From the NCBI RefSeq assembly GCF_002929275.1, contig NZ_PJIK01000005.1, positions 1 through 64,000 on the forward strand: a DNA stretch of 64,000 nucleotides, written 5' to 3'. Source of the DNA: Arthrobacter sp. ZGTC131. Lineage in GTDB: Bacteria > Actinomycetota > Actinomycetes > Actinomycetales > Micrococcaceae. Position 1 is the first letter of the stretch, and each line of letters opens with the position of its first letter. Both the position numbers and the translations under genes were made by a program. This document shows positions 16,512 to 25,348 of this stretch, piece by piece. The notes beneath the pieces were generated by a model. The model was not told the DNA's origin and did no database searches. It saw nothing but the letters and a program-made list of their open reading frames with translations.

Positions 16512-18257
16512 TTAGGAGAGTTCGCTCGCCGAGCGCTGGATCTGGTCCAGCCACGCCTGGCGGGCGTCCAGGGCTTCCCGGGCAGCCTTGATCTTGCGCT
16601 GGTCGCCGGCCTTCTCTGCCTTGGCCAGATCATCCTTGAGCCCGGCGATGGCCGACTCAAGCTGGCTCAGGGCGCTGTTGGTGCGGGCCTTCGTCTCCGG
16701 GTTCGAGCGCTGCCAGATTTCCTCCTCGGCCTGCCGGACCGCATCCTCAATCCTGCGCAGGCCGGCCTCGATGCGCCCCATATCCGCACGGGGCACCTTT
16801 CCGGCTTCCTCCCAGCGGTCGCGGACGGACTGCAGTGCCTTCTTCGCGGCGCCGAGATCCTTGATCGGCAGGATCGAGTTGGCCTCCACGAGGAGGGCCT
16901 CCTTGACCTTGAGATTGGCAGAATACTCCTGGTCGATCTCGTCGTTAGCAGCCTGGCGGGAGGAGAAGAAGACATCCTGGGCCGCGCGGAAACGCGCCCA
17001 CAGGGCGTCGTCGTCCTTGCGGCTGGCGCGCGGTGACGCCTTCCACTCGTCCATCAACCGGCGGTATTCGCCGGCGGCGAAGCCCCAGTCAGTGGACGAG
17101 GACAGTGCCTCGGCCTCGGCGATGAGCTTTTCCTTGGCAGCCTTCGCCGCGGAGTTGTTGCTGTCCAGCTGGGAGAAGTAGGCACGGCGGTGGCGGTCGA
17201 AGACCGTCCGGGCAGCACGGAACCGCTTCCACAATGCATCCTCATTGCTACGGCCAAGCCGGACGCCGCTCTTCTGCGCGGTCTTCCAGCTTTCGAACAG
17301 TTCGTTCATCCGGGCGCTGGAGGTCTTCCACTGGATCTGTGCAGGATCCGTTCCCGAAATAGCCTCGGCCTCGGTCACGATGGCCTCGCGGGCGGCGAGT
17401 TCGGCCGCACGCACGGCGTCATGCTGCGCCTTTTCCGCCTTCTCGAGCTCGGTAATCTCGGCGGACAGCGTGTCCAGCCGGCCCTCTGCGGAACGGATGT
17501 CACCCACCATGTTGCGCTCAGCAAGCTGCTCGCGGAGGTGTGTCACGGTCTTCTGCATGTCGGTGGTGGGTGCCTTGGACGCAACGCGCTGTTCGAGCAG
17601 CACGATCTGGGCCACGATGTCGTCGTACTTCCGGGCAAAGTACGCCAGCGCCTCGTCGTTGCTGACATCCGGGTACTGCCCGACCGGGTGCTCCTCGCCG
17701 TCGATGGTCAGGAAGACGTGGCCGTCCCCCTCAACCCGGCCCCAGCGGGCCGCTTCGGCCAACGACGTGGCGGGCGCGGCCGGCACAGGCGCCACGGCAG
17801 CCGCAGGGCCTGCCTTGGGGCGGGCGGCGAACGCCGCAGGCGACGGTGCCGGGCGGGGCGCCGGACGCGGGGCAGCGGGCGCAGGCGCTTCAGCAGGGGC
17901 GCCGGCTTCGGCGGCGGCCGGGGTAGCCTCGGCCTCTGCGTGCTCGGGCTCAGCCTCAGCGGCTGGGGCAACGTCGGCCTGCTCGGCCTCAGCCTCAGCG
18001 GCCGGGGCAACGCCGGCCTGGTCGGTCTCAGCCTCAGCGGGGGCGACGTCTGCCTGCTCGGCCTCAGCGGCCGGGGCAACGTCGGCCGGCTCAGCCTCAG
18101 CCTCAGCGGCCTGCTCGGCCTCAGCGGCCTGCTCAGCCTCTGCCTGCACCGCTTCTGCCTGCGAGTCGTCTGCTGCTGCTTCCGTGGGCTCGGCCGGAGG
18201 GGCCGGAACCTCGATCAGGTCGGCAGCTGTTTCGTCGGATTTCTGACTGTCTGTCAC
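16512..18257 (-). CDS. DUF349 domain protein with long Ala/Glu-rich N-terminus
   Basis: The protein has about 581 residues from GTG 18257. Residues 1 to about 160 are low-complexity, rich in Ala, Glu and Pro, with tandem repeats. The rest consists of helical DUF349 repeats, recognisable by recurring W(R/K)...DALW.RFRAA..F motifs (for example NEDALWKRFRAARTVFDRHR and DDDALWARFRAAQDVFFSSR), and ends in a coiled-coil-like segment. DUF349 proteins have no well-established function; the shape suggests a scaffold or nucleic-acid partner. A slightly longer form from GTG 18320 is possible. It follows the cyclophilin gene on the same strand with a 70-base gap. Confidence 0.85.
   Translation of the reverse strand: MTDSQKSDETAADLIEVPAPPAEPTEAAADDSQAEAVQAEAEQAAEAEQAAEAEAEPADVAPAAEAEQADVAPAEAETDQAGVAPAAEAEAEQADVAPAAEAEPEHAEAEATPAAAEAGAPAEAPAPAAPRPAPRPAPSPAAFAARPKAGPAAAVAPVPAAPATSLAEAARWGRVEGDGHVFLTIDGEEHPVGQYPDVSNDEALAYFARKYDDIVAQIVLLEQRVASKAPTTDMQKTVTHLREQLAERNMVGDIRSAEGRLDTLSAEITELEKAEKAQHDAVRAAELAAREAIVTEAEAISGTDPAQIQWKTSSARMNELFESWKTAQKSGVRLGRSNEDALWKRFRAARTVFDRHRRAYFSQLDSNNSAAKAAKEKLIAEAEALSSSTDWGFAAGEYRRLMDEWKASPRASRKDDDALWARFRAAQDVFFSSRQAANDEIDQEYSANLKVKEALLVEANSILPIKDLGAAKKALQSVRDRWEEAGKVPRADMGRIEAGLRRIEDAVRQAEEEIWQRSNPETKARTNSALSQLESAIAGLKDDLAKAEKAGDQRKIKAAREALDARQAWLDQIQRSASELS
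17943..18089 (-). repeat. Four tandem 36-39-bp units coding (A)DVAPAAEAE in the DUF349 gene
   Basis: Residues 57-105 are four in-frame copies of a 12-13-residue unit (PADVAPAAEAEQ, ADVAPAEAETDQ, AGVAPAAEAEAEQ, ADVAPAAEAEPE). The DNA copies are near-identical, so copy number may vary between strains by slippage. Confidence 0.85.
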
Positions 18258-18327
18258 CGCTAAAAGTCTTTCGCTTGGAGGAAAATACTCTCGTAATGCA
18301 CCCGTGGCCGCTTGGGACACGGGCTTA

Positions 18328-19149
18328 TTACTTCAGAGAGAACGAGTCTATCGTGACTGGTTCCACAGGAGCGCCGTCGGTGTCACTTCCGCCCGACTTA
18401 AGACCTGCAGCCGCAATCTTTGTCACGGTGTCCAGGCCGGAGGTCACCTTGCCCACCACGGTGTAGCCACCCGCGGCGTCGGCGGGGATGACCGTGTCCT
18501 TGTATACGACGAAGAACTGCGTGCCGTTGCCGTAGGCGTTTCCGCCGGTGCGCGCCACCGCAATGGTGCCGGCAGGATATTTGTTGTCCGCCGGTGTATT
18601 TTCAAGCGGACCCCAGGTGTAGGCGGGATCGCCTTGGCCGTCTCCCGTCTTGGAGCCGCACTGCAGCACGCCGAAGTTGTCGGCAGTGGTGAGCCGGTGG
18701 CAGCTGACGCCCTGGTAGTAACCCGAGTCGGCAAGCGACTTAAAGACGGCTGCGGCTTGCGGCGCCTTGGTGCCGTCCAGCTGCACGCCCACCGTTCCGC
18801 GGTTCAGTTTCAGCTCGCCAGTGAAGACCTTGCCCGCGGCCGCTTCCGGCTTGGGAATATTGGGGGCGTTGGTGGTGGCGGCGGCCGATGGCGAGGCCGG
18901 CGCCGAGGGGGAGGGGGAGGGGGAGTTAAGTTCGGCTTCTGCCGCTGCAAACTCTTCCTCTGTCGGGTTTCCGGAGAAAACTGCCAACTGAAGCACGACG
19001 GCGAGGATCACCGCTGCCGCTCCGGCGCCTCCCGCGAACAGGTTGTCCCGCTTGCGGCGCTTCTCCTGGTCGCGGCGAAGCTCGCGTTTGGCTTCCATTT
19101 GCTGGATGCGCCTTCTGGCTTCACGCGTCTCACGTGGACTGGCCGCCAC
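18328..19149 (-). CDS. Membrane-anchored cyclophilin-type peptidyl-prolyl isomerase
   Basis: 273 residues from GTG 19149, which has AGGAGG a few bases upstream. The N-terminus is very basic (RETREARRRIQQMEAKRELRRDQEKRRKRD), then one membrane helix (about residues 40-60), a Ser/Pro/Ala linker and a cyclophilin domain (GVSCHRLTTADNFGVLQCGSKTGDGQGDPAYTWGPLE, IAVARTGGNAYGNGTQFFVVY). The domain should lie outside the membrane and assist folding of secreted proteins. The family's catalytic arginine is present in CHRL. It is transcribed divergently from hisS. Confidence 0.9.
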   Translation of the reverse strand: MAASPRETREARRRIQQMEAKRELRRDQEKRRKRDNLFAGGAGAAAVILAVVLQLAVFSGNPTEEEFAAAEAELNSPSPSPSAPASPSAAATTNAPNIPKPEAAAGKVFTGELKLNRGTVGVQLDGTKAPQAAAVFKSLADSGYYQGVSCHRLTTADNFGVLQCGSKTGDGQGDPAYTWGPLENTPADNKYPAGTIAVARTGGNAYGNGTQFFVVYKDTVIPADAAGGYTVVGKVTSGLDTVTKIAAAGLKSGGSDTDGAPVEPVTIDSFSLK

Positions 19150-19265
19150 AGGTCCTCCTCGTTGATCGGGCTGCCCGCCTGATCCGCCCTGAAGGCATCC
19201 CCGGCTGCAGCTGCAGTGCGGCAGCCGTACGTCCCGGCCCCGCATTAGAGATGCAGGCGCCGAAA

Positions 19266-19296
19266 GCATAAACTGACTGCCGCACATAGTTTATGC
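19266..19296. promoter_or_regulatory. Inverted repeat in the divergent cyclophilin-hisS control region
   Basis: Perfect 9-base arms GCATAAACT (19266-19274) and AGTTTATGC (19288-19296) are separated by 13 bases. It is an AT-rich island near the middle of the 254-base gap between the two divergent genes, and -10-like TAAACT/TAGTTT strings fall in it. It could be an operator or paired promoter element; nothing else gene-like is seen in this gap. Confidence 0.5.
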
Positions 19297-19403
19297 ATGA
19301 CAGGCTGGACTCCCGCCCTTGCCGCTTCTTTTTGAACCACATGGCGGCGCGGATTACTGCGCAGCGGACTCCAGCCTTCGGTTACCTGAGGAGAAACTCC
19401 ACC

Positions 19404-20756
19404 ATGGCACGCACAGCCTCCCTGTCCGGATTCCCCGAGTGGCTTCCCGAGGAGCGGCTGGTGGAGCAGCATGTCCTGGACTCCCTGCGGCGTACCTTTG
19501 AACTGCACGGCTTCTCGTCGATCGAAACCCGCGCCGTGGAAACGGTCGGCCAGCTGCTGCGCAAGGGCGAGATCGATAAAGAGGTCTACGGGCTGAGCCG
19601 GCTCCAGGACGACGAGGGAGAGGAAGCGAAGGGCAAGCACGATCCGCACGCCCTGGCCCTGCACTTCGACCTCACCGTGCCGTTTGCCCGGTACGTCGTG
19701 GAAAACGCCGGCTACCTTGCGTTCCCGTTCCGCCGCTACCAGATCCAGAAGGTCTGGCGCGGCGAACGCCCGCAGGAGGGCCGCGCCCGCGAATTCACGC
19801 AGGCGGACATCGATGTGGTGGGCGACGGCGACCTTCCGTTCCGCTACGACGTGGAAATCGCCCTGGTCATCGCCGAGGCGCTGGGCGCCCTGCCGATCCC
19901 GGATTTCCGGCTCCGCATCAACAACAGGAAGCTCGCGGAGGGCTTCTACCGCGGCATCGGCCTGGACGATACCGCGGGCGTGCTCCGCAGCATCGACAAA
20001 CTGGAGAAAATCGGCCCCGGCAAGGTGGCCGAGCTGCTCAGGACCGAGCTGGGCGCCACAGACGAACAGGCACAGGCAGCACTGAAGCTCGCGGGCATCC
20101 GGACCGAGGACACCTCCTTCGTGGCGCAGGTCCGTTCCCTCGGCGTGAGCAACGAGCTCCTCGAAGAGGGCCTGGACGAACTCGAGCAGGTCATCGAGGC
20201 CGCCGTGAAGCGCGCCCCGGGCAAGGTGATCGCTGACCTGAGCATTGCCCGCGGGCTGGACTACTACACCGGAACGGTCGTGGAAACGGTGCTGGTAGGC
20301 CACGAGCAGTTGGGCTCGATCTGCTCCGGCGGCCGGTATGACGCGCTGGCGAGCAAGGGCAACCGCAAGTTCCCCGGCGTCGGGCTGTCCATCGGCGTGA
20401 CCCGGCTCGTCTCCCGGATCCTCAGCCAGGATCTCGCGAAGGCGTCCCGCTCCGTGCCCACCGCCGTGCTCGTCGCGCTGAACGCCGACGACACGTGGGG
20501 AGAGGCGCAGGATGTCGCCACCCAGCTGCGCAGCCGCGGCATCGCCACGGAAGTCGCCGCCAAGGCCGAAAAGTTCGGAAAGCAGATCAAGTTCGCCGAC
20601 CGCCGGGGGATCCCCTTCGTCTGGTTCACCGACGACGACGGCAAGCACCAGGTGAAGGACATCCGCTCCGGCGTGCAGACCGACGCGGATCCGGCCACCT
20701 GGACGCCGTCGGACGAGGACCTCCACGTCCAGGTCACCGGCGTCTCACCGGAGTAA
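19404..20756 (+). CDS. hisS: Histidyl-tRNA synthetase
   Basis: The 450-residue class II synthetase starts at ATG 19404 with GAGGAGAAA upstream. It shows LHFDLTVPFARYV (motif 2 area), FRRYQIQKVWRGERPQEGRAREFTQADIDVVG, the histidine A segment SIARGLDYYTGTVVE, and GGRYDAL followed by GVGLSIGVTRL (motif 3). A C-terminal anticodon-binding domain (TAVLVALNADDTWGEAQDVATQLRSRGI) completes it. It charges tRNA-His. A longer reading frame upstream lacks a ribosome site and was not used. Confidence 0.97.
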   Translation: MARTASLSGFPEWLPEERLVEQHVLDSLRRTFELHGFSSIETRAVETVGQLLRKGEIDKEVYGLSRLQDDEGEEAKGKHDPHALALHFDLTVPFARYVVENAGYLAFPFRRYQIQKVWRGERPQEGRAREFTQADIDVVGDGDLPFRYDVEIALVIAEALGALPIPDFRLRINNRKLAEGFYRGIGLDDTAGVLRSIDKLEKIGPGKVAELLRTELGATDEQAQAALKLAGIRTEDTSFVAQVRSLGVSNELLEEGLDELEQVIEAAVKRAPGKVIADLSIARGLDYYTGTVVETVLVGHEQLGSICSGGRYDALASKGNRKFPGVGLSIGVTRLVSRILSQDLAKASRSVPTAVLVALNADDTWGEAQDVATQLRSRGIATEVAAKAEKFGKQIKFADRRGIPFVWFTDDDGKHQVKDIRSGVQTDADPATWTPSDEDLHVQVTGVSPE

Positions 20757-20816
20757 CCGCCTCGAGTGGCCACACCACGGGTGACGTCCGGAGATATCGC
20801 TCCACGGAGCGGCGGC

Positions 20817-22061
20817 TTAGCGCCGGCGCAGCCGGAGGGCCAGTGCCCGTCCGCCCATCCCGGCGGCGAGCACGGCCGCCATGGTCAGGACCGAAGCCGG
20901 CGGCAGGGTGAACGCGAGCAGGAGGCAGCCGGCGAGTCCCGCGGCATTGAGCCACCTTGGCGCATGCCGGGGGCGGTCCTTGAGCGTGTAGGCCGCTGCG
21001 TTGGTCACGGCGTAATACAGCAGCACGCCGAAGCTGGAGAATCCCACCACCGTGACGACGTCGCTGGTCAGCAGCAGCAGAATCACGACGGCGGCCACCG
21101 CGAGTTCGGCGACGAACGGCACCGGATGGCGTCCGCCCACGCGCGCCAGCGGTCCGGGAAGGTCCCGTTCGCGGGCCATGGCCATCGCGGTGCGGCCCAC
21201 TCCGGTGATGAGCGCCAGCAGTGCGCCCAGGGAGGCGGCGGCGGCCCCTGCCTGCACGAGCGGCGCCCAGCCGGACAAGCGGGACTGGGATACGGCGTCG
21301 AGCAATGGTGCCGCTGATGCGGCGAGCGACTGAACCGGCAGATGGGCCAGCAGCAGCGCGCCCAGCAGCAAGTAGATGGCGAAGGCGCCACCCAGTGCCC
21401 CGAGGATGGCACGCGGGATAACCCGGGCCGGGTCCTTCACTTCCTCGCCGAGGGTCGCGATCCGTGCATAGCCGGCGAAAGCGAAGAACACCAGGCCCGC
21501 GGCCGGCAGGACGCCCCATGCGCTGCCCACGGATTCGCCCGTCCCGCTGCCGGCAGGGTGCGGACCGAGGACACTGGCCGCGGCCACAAACGCCAGAGTG
21601 GCTAGGACGACGCCCAGCAGAATGCGGGTCAGGAACGCCGTCCGGGTGATGCCCATCAGGTTCACGCCGGTCAGCACCGCCACGGCCGCGAGGGCCACCG
21701 GGGTGGCGTAGTCCGGCGCCACATACTGCCCGAAGGTCAGGGCCATGGCGGCGCACGAGGCCGTCTTGCCGGTCACGAAACCCCAGCCTGCCAGGAATCC
21801 GCGCCATTCGCCCAGCTGCCGGCGCCCGTAGATGTACGTGCCGCCGCTCTCCGGGTACATGGCCGCGAGCTGGGCCGAGGCCACGGCGTTGCAGTATGCC
21901 ACCGCGCCGGCAATCACAATGGATGCGAGGAGCAGATGTCCGGCCAGGCCGGCAGCCGGACCGAAAACCACGAAGACGCCGGCGCCCAGCATCGATCCGA
22001 GTCCGATGGATGTTGCGTCGAACACACCCAGCCTTCGCTGGAGCTTCTGGTGCCTGGTCAT
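20817..22061 (-). CDS. APC superfamily amino acid permease
   Basis: The 414-residue, very hydrophobic protein has about 12 predicted helices. The N-terminal GVFDATSIGLGSMLGAGVFVVFGPAAGLAGH is the unwound helix-1 signature of the APC family, and FFAFAGYARIATLGEEVKDPARVIPRAI is the helix 6-7 region typical of this family. It probably imports or exchanges an amino acid; the substrate cannot be told. It is convergent with hisS (60-base gap) and divergent from aspS. Confidence 0.88.
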   Translation of the reverse strand: MTRHQKLQRRLGVFDATSIGLGSMLGAGVFVVFGPAAGLAGHLLLASIVIAGAVAYCNAVASAQLAAMYPESGGTYIYGRRQLGEWRGFLAGWGFVTGKTASCAAMALTFGQYVAPDYATPVALAAVAVLTGVNLMGITRTAFLTRILLGVVLATLAFVAAASVLGPHPAGSGTGESVGSAWGVLPAAGLVFFAFAGYARIATLGEEVKDPARVIPRAILGALGGAFAIYLLLGALLLAHLPVQSLAASAAPLLDAVSQSRLSGWAPLVQAGAAAASLGALLALITGVGRTAMAMARERDLPGPLARVGGRHPVPFVAELAVAAVVILLLLTSDVVTVVGFSSFGVLLYYAVTNAAAYTLKDRPRHAPRWLNAAGLAGCLLLAFTLPPASVLTMAAVLAAGMGGRALALRLRRR

Positions 22062-22099
22062 GGCGGGTTGTGAACCTTTCCAGCGGGTAAACTCGGACG

Positions 22100-22119
22100 G
22101 GATCGTTCCGCAACGATCC
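22100..22119 (+). promoter_or_regulatory. Hairpin in the aspS leader
   Basis: GGATCGTT (22100-22107) and AACGATCC (22112-22119) form a perfect 8-bp stem with a 4-base loop, 40 bases before the aspS start. A -10-like TAAACT (22088-22093) would place it at the very 5' end of the transcript. It could also be an operator shared with the divergent permease gene. Confidence 0.45.
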
Positions 22120-22158
22120 TATTGAACTTCATTTCGTTTTCCTTCTGAAAGGAATGCT

Positions 22159-23952
22159 GTGCTGCGCACACATGACCTCGGATCCCTCCGTTCCGAGCAC
22201 ATTGGACAAACCGTAACCCTGGCTGGCTGGGTTGGCCGCCGTCGTGATCACGGTGGTGTCGCATTCGTCGATCTGCGTGACGCCTCAGGCGTTGCTCAGA
22301 TCGTGGTCCGGGAAGAAGAGGTTTTTCACGGGCTGCGCAACGAGTATGTGCTGCAGGTTACCGGCACGGTTTCCAAGCGCCCCGAGGGCAACGAAAACCC
22401 GGCGCTGGCCACCGGCGAGATCGAGGTCATGGCGGACAAGGTGGTCATCCTCAACACCGCGGACGCACTGCCGTTCCAGATTGACGAGCACGTTGAGGTC
22501 GGCGAGGAAGCTCGGCTCAAGCACCGCTACCTTGACCTGCGCCGCCCCGGCCCTAGCCGCAACCTCCGCCTCCGCTCCGAGGCCAACCGTGTGGCACGGG
22601 AACTGCTGCACCAGGACGGCTTCGTCGAGATCGAGACTCCCACGCTGACGCGTTCGACGCCGGAAGGCGCCCGCGACTTCGTGGTCCCGGCCCGCCTCGC
22701 CCCCGGATCCTGGTATGCGCTGCCGCAGTCGCCGCAGCTTTTCAAGCAGCTGCTGCAGGTGGGCGGCTTTGAAAAGTATTACCAGATTGCCCGCTGCTAC
22801 CGGGACGAGGACTTCCGCGCGGACCGCCAGCCGGAGTTCACCCAGTTGGACATCGAGGCCAGCTTCGTTGACCAGGATGACATCATCTCGCTGGGCGAAA
22901 ACATCGTTAAAGCGCTGTGGAAGCTGATCGACGTCGAGATCCCCACGCCCATCCAGCGCATCACCTACGCGGATGCCATGGCCCGGTACGGCTCCGACAA
23001 GCCCGACCTGCGGTTCGGCCAGGAACTCACTGAGCTGACGGAGTTCTTCAAGGACACCAACTTCGGCGTCTTCAAGGCGCCCTACGTGGGTGCCGTGGTC
23101 ATGCCGGGCGGAGCCTCCCAGGCACGACGCGCCCTGGATGCCTGGCAGGAATGGGCCAAGCAGCGCGGCGCCAAGGGCCTGGCCTACGTCCTGTACAAGG
23201 AAGACGGCGAGCTCGCCGGCCCCGTGGCCAAGAACCTGACCGAGACAGAACGCGCCGGCCTGGCCGACGCCGTTGGCGCCAAGCCCGGCGACTGCATCTT
23301 CTTCGCCGCCGGCGAGAAGACTCCGTCCCGAGCACTGCTCGGCGCCGCCCGGGTTGAGATCGGCCACCGCACCGGCCTGATTGATCCCACTGCCTGGGCC
23401 TTCTGCTGGGTGGTGGACGCCCCCATGTTTGAACCGGCTGCCGCCGCTGTCGCCTCCGGTGACGTGGCCGTGGGTGCTGGCCAGTGGACTGCCGTCCACC
23501 ACGCGTTCACCTCGCCGAAACCCGAGTTCATGGACTCGTTCGACAAGGATCCTGAATCGGCGCTGTCCTACGCGTACGACATCGTCTGCAACGGCAACGA
23601 AATCGGCGGCGGATCCATCCGTATCCATGAGCGGGACGTCCAGGAGCGTGTCTTTGAGCTCATGGGCCTCGACAAGGCGGACGCGCAGACCAAGTTCGGC
23701 TTCCTGCTGGAGGGCTTCAAGTACGGGGCTCCGCCGCACGGCGGCATCGCCTTCGGCTGGGACCGTGTCGTAGCGCTGCTCGCCGGAGTGGATTCCATCC
23801 GCGACGTCATCGCCTTCCCGAAGTCCGGCGGCGGTCACGACCCCCTCACGGACGCTCCTGCGCCCATCACCGCCCAGCAGCGCAAGGAGGCCGGCGTCGA
23901 CTTCAAGCCCGAGGCCAAGAAGCCTGAAGCGATGAAGCCCGAAGACAAATAA
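22159..23952 (+). CDS. aspS: Aspartyl-tRNA synthetase (bacterial type)
   Basis: The 597-residue class II synthetase has an N-terminal OB-fold anticodon domain ([23 protein letters not shown]), motif 2 [33 protein letters not shown], a bacterial GAD insertion and motif 3 [16 protein letters not shown]. The GTG start has AAGGA upstream. A Lys/Pro-rich tail ([15 protein letters not shown]) extends the C-terminus. Actinobacterial AspRS is often non-discriminating, charging both tRNA-Asp and tRNA-Asn; whether this one is cannot be read with certainty here. Confidence 0.97.
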   Translation: MLRTHDLGSLRSEHIGQTVTLAGWVGRRRDHGGVAFVDLRDASGVAQIVVREEEVFHGLRNEYVLQVTGTVSKRPEGNENPALATGEIEVMADKVVILNTADALPFQIDEHVEVGEEARLKHRYLDLRRPGPSRNLRLRSEANRVARELLHQDGFVEIETPTLTRSTPEGARDFVVPARLAPGSWYALPQSPQLFKQLLQVGGFEKYYQIARCYRDEDFRADRQPEFTQLDIEASFVDQDDIISLGENIVKALWKLIDVEIPTPIQRITYADAMARYGSDKPDLRFGQELTELTEFFKDTNFGVFKAPYVGAVVMPGGASQARRALDAWQEWAKQRGAKGLAYVLYKEDGELAGPVAKNLTETERAGLADAVGAKPGDCIFFAAGEKTPSRALLGAARVEIGHRTGLIDPTAWAFCWVVDAPMFEPAAAAVASGDVAVGAGQWTAVHHAFTSPKPEFMDSFDKDPESALSYAYDIVCNGNEIGGGSIRIHERDVQERVFELMGLDKADAQTKFGFLLEGFKYGAPPHGGIAFGWDRVVALLAGVDSIRDVIAFPKSGGGHDPLTDAPAPITAQQRKEAGVDFKPEAKKPEAMKPEDK

Positions 23953-24006
23953 GCGGCTGCACCCGCGGCATTAACAGCACATCCGTATCAACGGAACGTG
24001 CAGTAA

Positions 24007-24038
24007 CAACGGCTCCCTGGAATCCCGGGGAGCCGTTG
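24007..24038. terminator. Hairpin between convergent aspS and metallophosphoesterase genes
   Basis: CAACGGCTCCC (24007-24017) and GGGAGCCGTTG (24028-24038) form an 11-bp stem with a 10-base loop. Neither side has a good T-run, so it may be a weak or bidirectional terminator. Confidence 0.55.
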
Positions 24039-24063
24039 GCGTCCGCAGACAATCCGCCTGCCT

Positions 24064-25053
24064 TTACTGCGGTGCGGAACGCGTACCTGCGTCCGTGCCC
24101 GACCCGGACGTTGGAACGAACTTCCAGTCGAAAGACCCGTTGTCCCGGAGTGTCAGCCGAAGGAACCCGTGAGTGTCGCTGAATCGCTTCGCGATGTACG
24201 ACGGACTGCTCGTGAAGTCGCGCAGACGGATGCCTCCCGTGGAAACCTGGAACGCTGTCATCCCGTCATCGACGCACTGGTCATCGTTGTTCACCGGACA
24301 TGACCGTTCGTAGTTGTGCTGTGACCCTGACAGGGTCAGACGGACCCGGTGCTTCCACATCACGTCGATCCAGGGCTTGTGCTCAGCGGCCCGTCCGTGT
24401 TCGTCCGTGTTCGACGTGAAGTACGGTTCGTGGTGCACGACTGCCAGGTGCTTACCCGCCGCCCTGGCTGCCGCGAGGTCGTCGTCCAGCCACTTCGTCA
24501 ACTCCTCAGCCTGCGTGGAGTCGTACCGCCAGTGCGCAGACGACAGGAACGCGAAGTGCCAGTTCCCGAAGTCCTTCGAGTACGGTTTCCCGTTCCCGAT
24601 GAACCCACGCTGCTGGTTGATCGCGGCCTTCGCCGTAGAACCCGGGCACTGGCCATTCATGAAGTTGTCGAGGTCTTCGTTGCGGCCGGGTTTCCAGTCG
24701 TGGTTGGGGGCGGACACCCAGTACAACTTGGGCTTCGTGCCGCCCCACAGCGGCGTCCAGTACTTCACATAGTCAGCGCAGTACGCGGTGTCGTACTGGA
24801 AGTCCCCGAGCCCTAGGAACGCGTCAATCTCGTTGTTCTTTACGAGCCGGGTAATCGCCGCACCGTTCCGACCGGACGGGCTATCAGGCGCAAAGTTCCT
24901 TTCGCCGTTCATGTCACCAACAGCAGCGATCTGAACACCACCGGCAGGGGACGCGGCCTCACTGGTGCAACCTGCGACAGAGACCGCCAGAAGGGCTGCG
25001 GCGGCTGTGGCCACACACTGGAAGGATCTGAGACGAGGGAGTGCTGACTTCAT
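24064..25053 (-). CDS. Calcineurin-like metallophosphoesterase lipoprotein
   Basis: 329 residues from ATG 25053. It has a lipoprotein signal peptide with lipobox VAGC (Cys29), so it should be anchored outside the cell. The metallophosphoesterase motifs are AAVGDMNG, GLGDFQYD, APNHDW (for GNHD), VVHHEPY and LSGSQHNYERS. The last normally reads GHxHxYER in purple-acid/alkaline phosphatase relatives; here the first His is Ser, which could weaken metal binding. Substrate unknown. The gene stands alone and ends convergent with aspS. Confidence 0.82.
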   Translation of the reverse strand: MKSALPRLRSFQCVATAAAALLAVSVAGCTSEAASPAGGVQIAAVGDMNGERNFAPDSPSGRNGAAITRLVKNNEIDAFLGLGDFQYDTAYCADYVKYWTPLWGGTKPKLYWVSAPNHDWKPGRNEDLDNFMNGQCPGSTAKAAINQQRGFIGNGKPYSKDFGNWHFAFLSSAHWRYDSTQAEELTKWLDDDLAAARAAGKHLAVVHHEPYFTSNTDEHGRAAEHKPWIDVMWKHRVRLTLSGSQHNYERSCPVNNDDQCVDDGMTAFQVSTGGIRLRDFTSSPSYIAKRFSDTHGFLRLTLRDNGSFDWKFVPTSGSGTDAGTRSAPQ

Positions 25054-25186
25054 CCGATAAACCCTTCGAGAAGCCGGACCGCAGGTCGCCTCCCGGGAGA
25101 CAGCCAGGCGTACCGGCACCTTTGATATTCCTAAGGACTGGACTGGCTGTCAAGGGCGCGCGCTGCCCAAGAAAGATGCCCGCCTA

Positions 25187-25200
25187 GGTTCTATCGAACC
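25187..25200. repeat. Small hairpin upstream of the metallophosphoesterase gene
   Basis: GGTTC-TATC-GAACC, a 5-bp stem with a 4-base loop. It lies in the 295-base gap between the metallophosphoesterase gene and the acVLRF1 gene. Confidence 0.4.
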
Positions 25201-25241
25201 ACACGTTCTGAGGTCGGGGGGGTCGTGATGGGGCCCTACTC

Positions 25242-25332
25242 CGCCGTTTCGACGGTTCCCAGCGCACTCGATGCTGCGCCGCATCGAACCGGGAGGGAAC
25301 CCGTCGAAACGGCGCCACCCGTCTAAACGCCG
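25242..25332. repeat. Nested inverted repeat with a third direct copy
   Basis: CGCCGTTTCGACGGTTCCC (25242-25260) is inverted as GGGAACCCGTCGAAACGGCG (25295-25314), with one bulged base. Inside it TCGATGC (25268-25274) pairs with GCATCGA (25281-25287). A further imperfect direct copy, CCCGTCTAAACGCCG, follows at 25318-25332, just beyond the acVLRF1 stop. No transposase or target duplication is seen, and no T-run marks it as an ordinary terminator. Confidence 0.7.
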
Positions 25333-25348
25333 GGGGCCCGGCGGGAAA

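Noticed and set aside
17943-18089. CRISPR-like array
   Set aside because: The repeats are in-frame protein repeats with no unique spacers and no cas genes nearby.
25242-25332. IS remnant or tRNA gene at the nested repeat (it contains a T-loop-like GGTTCGA on the minus strand)
   Set aside because: No cloverleaf can be drawn, and no transposase fragment or target-site duplication is present.
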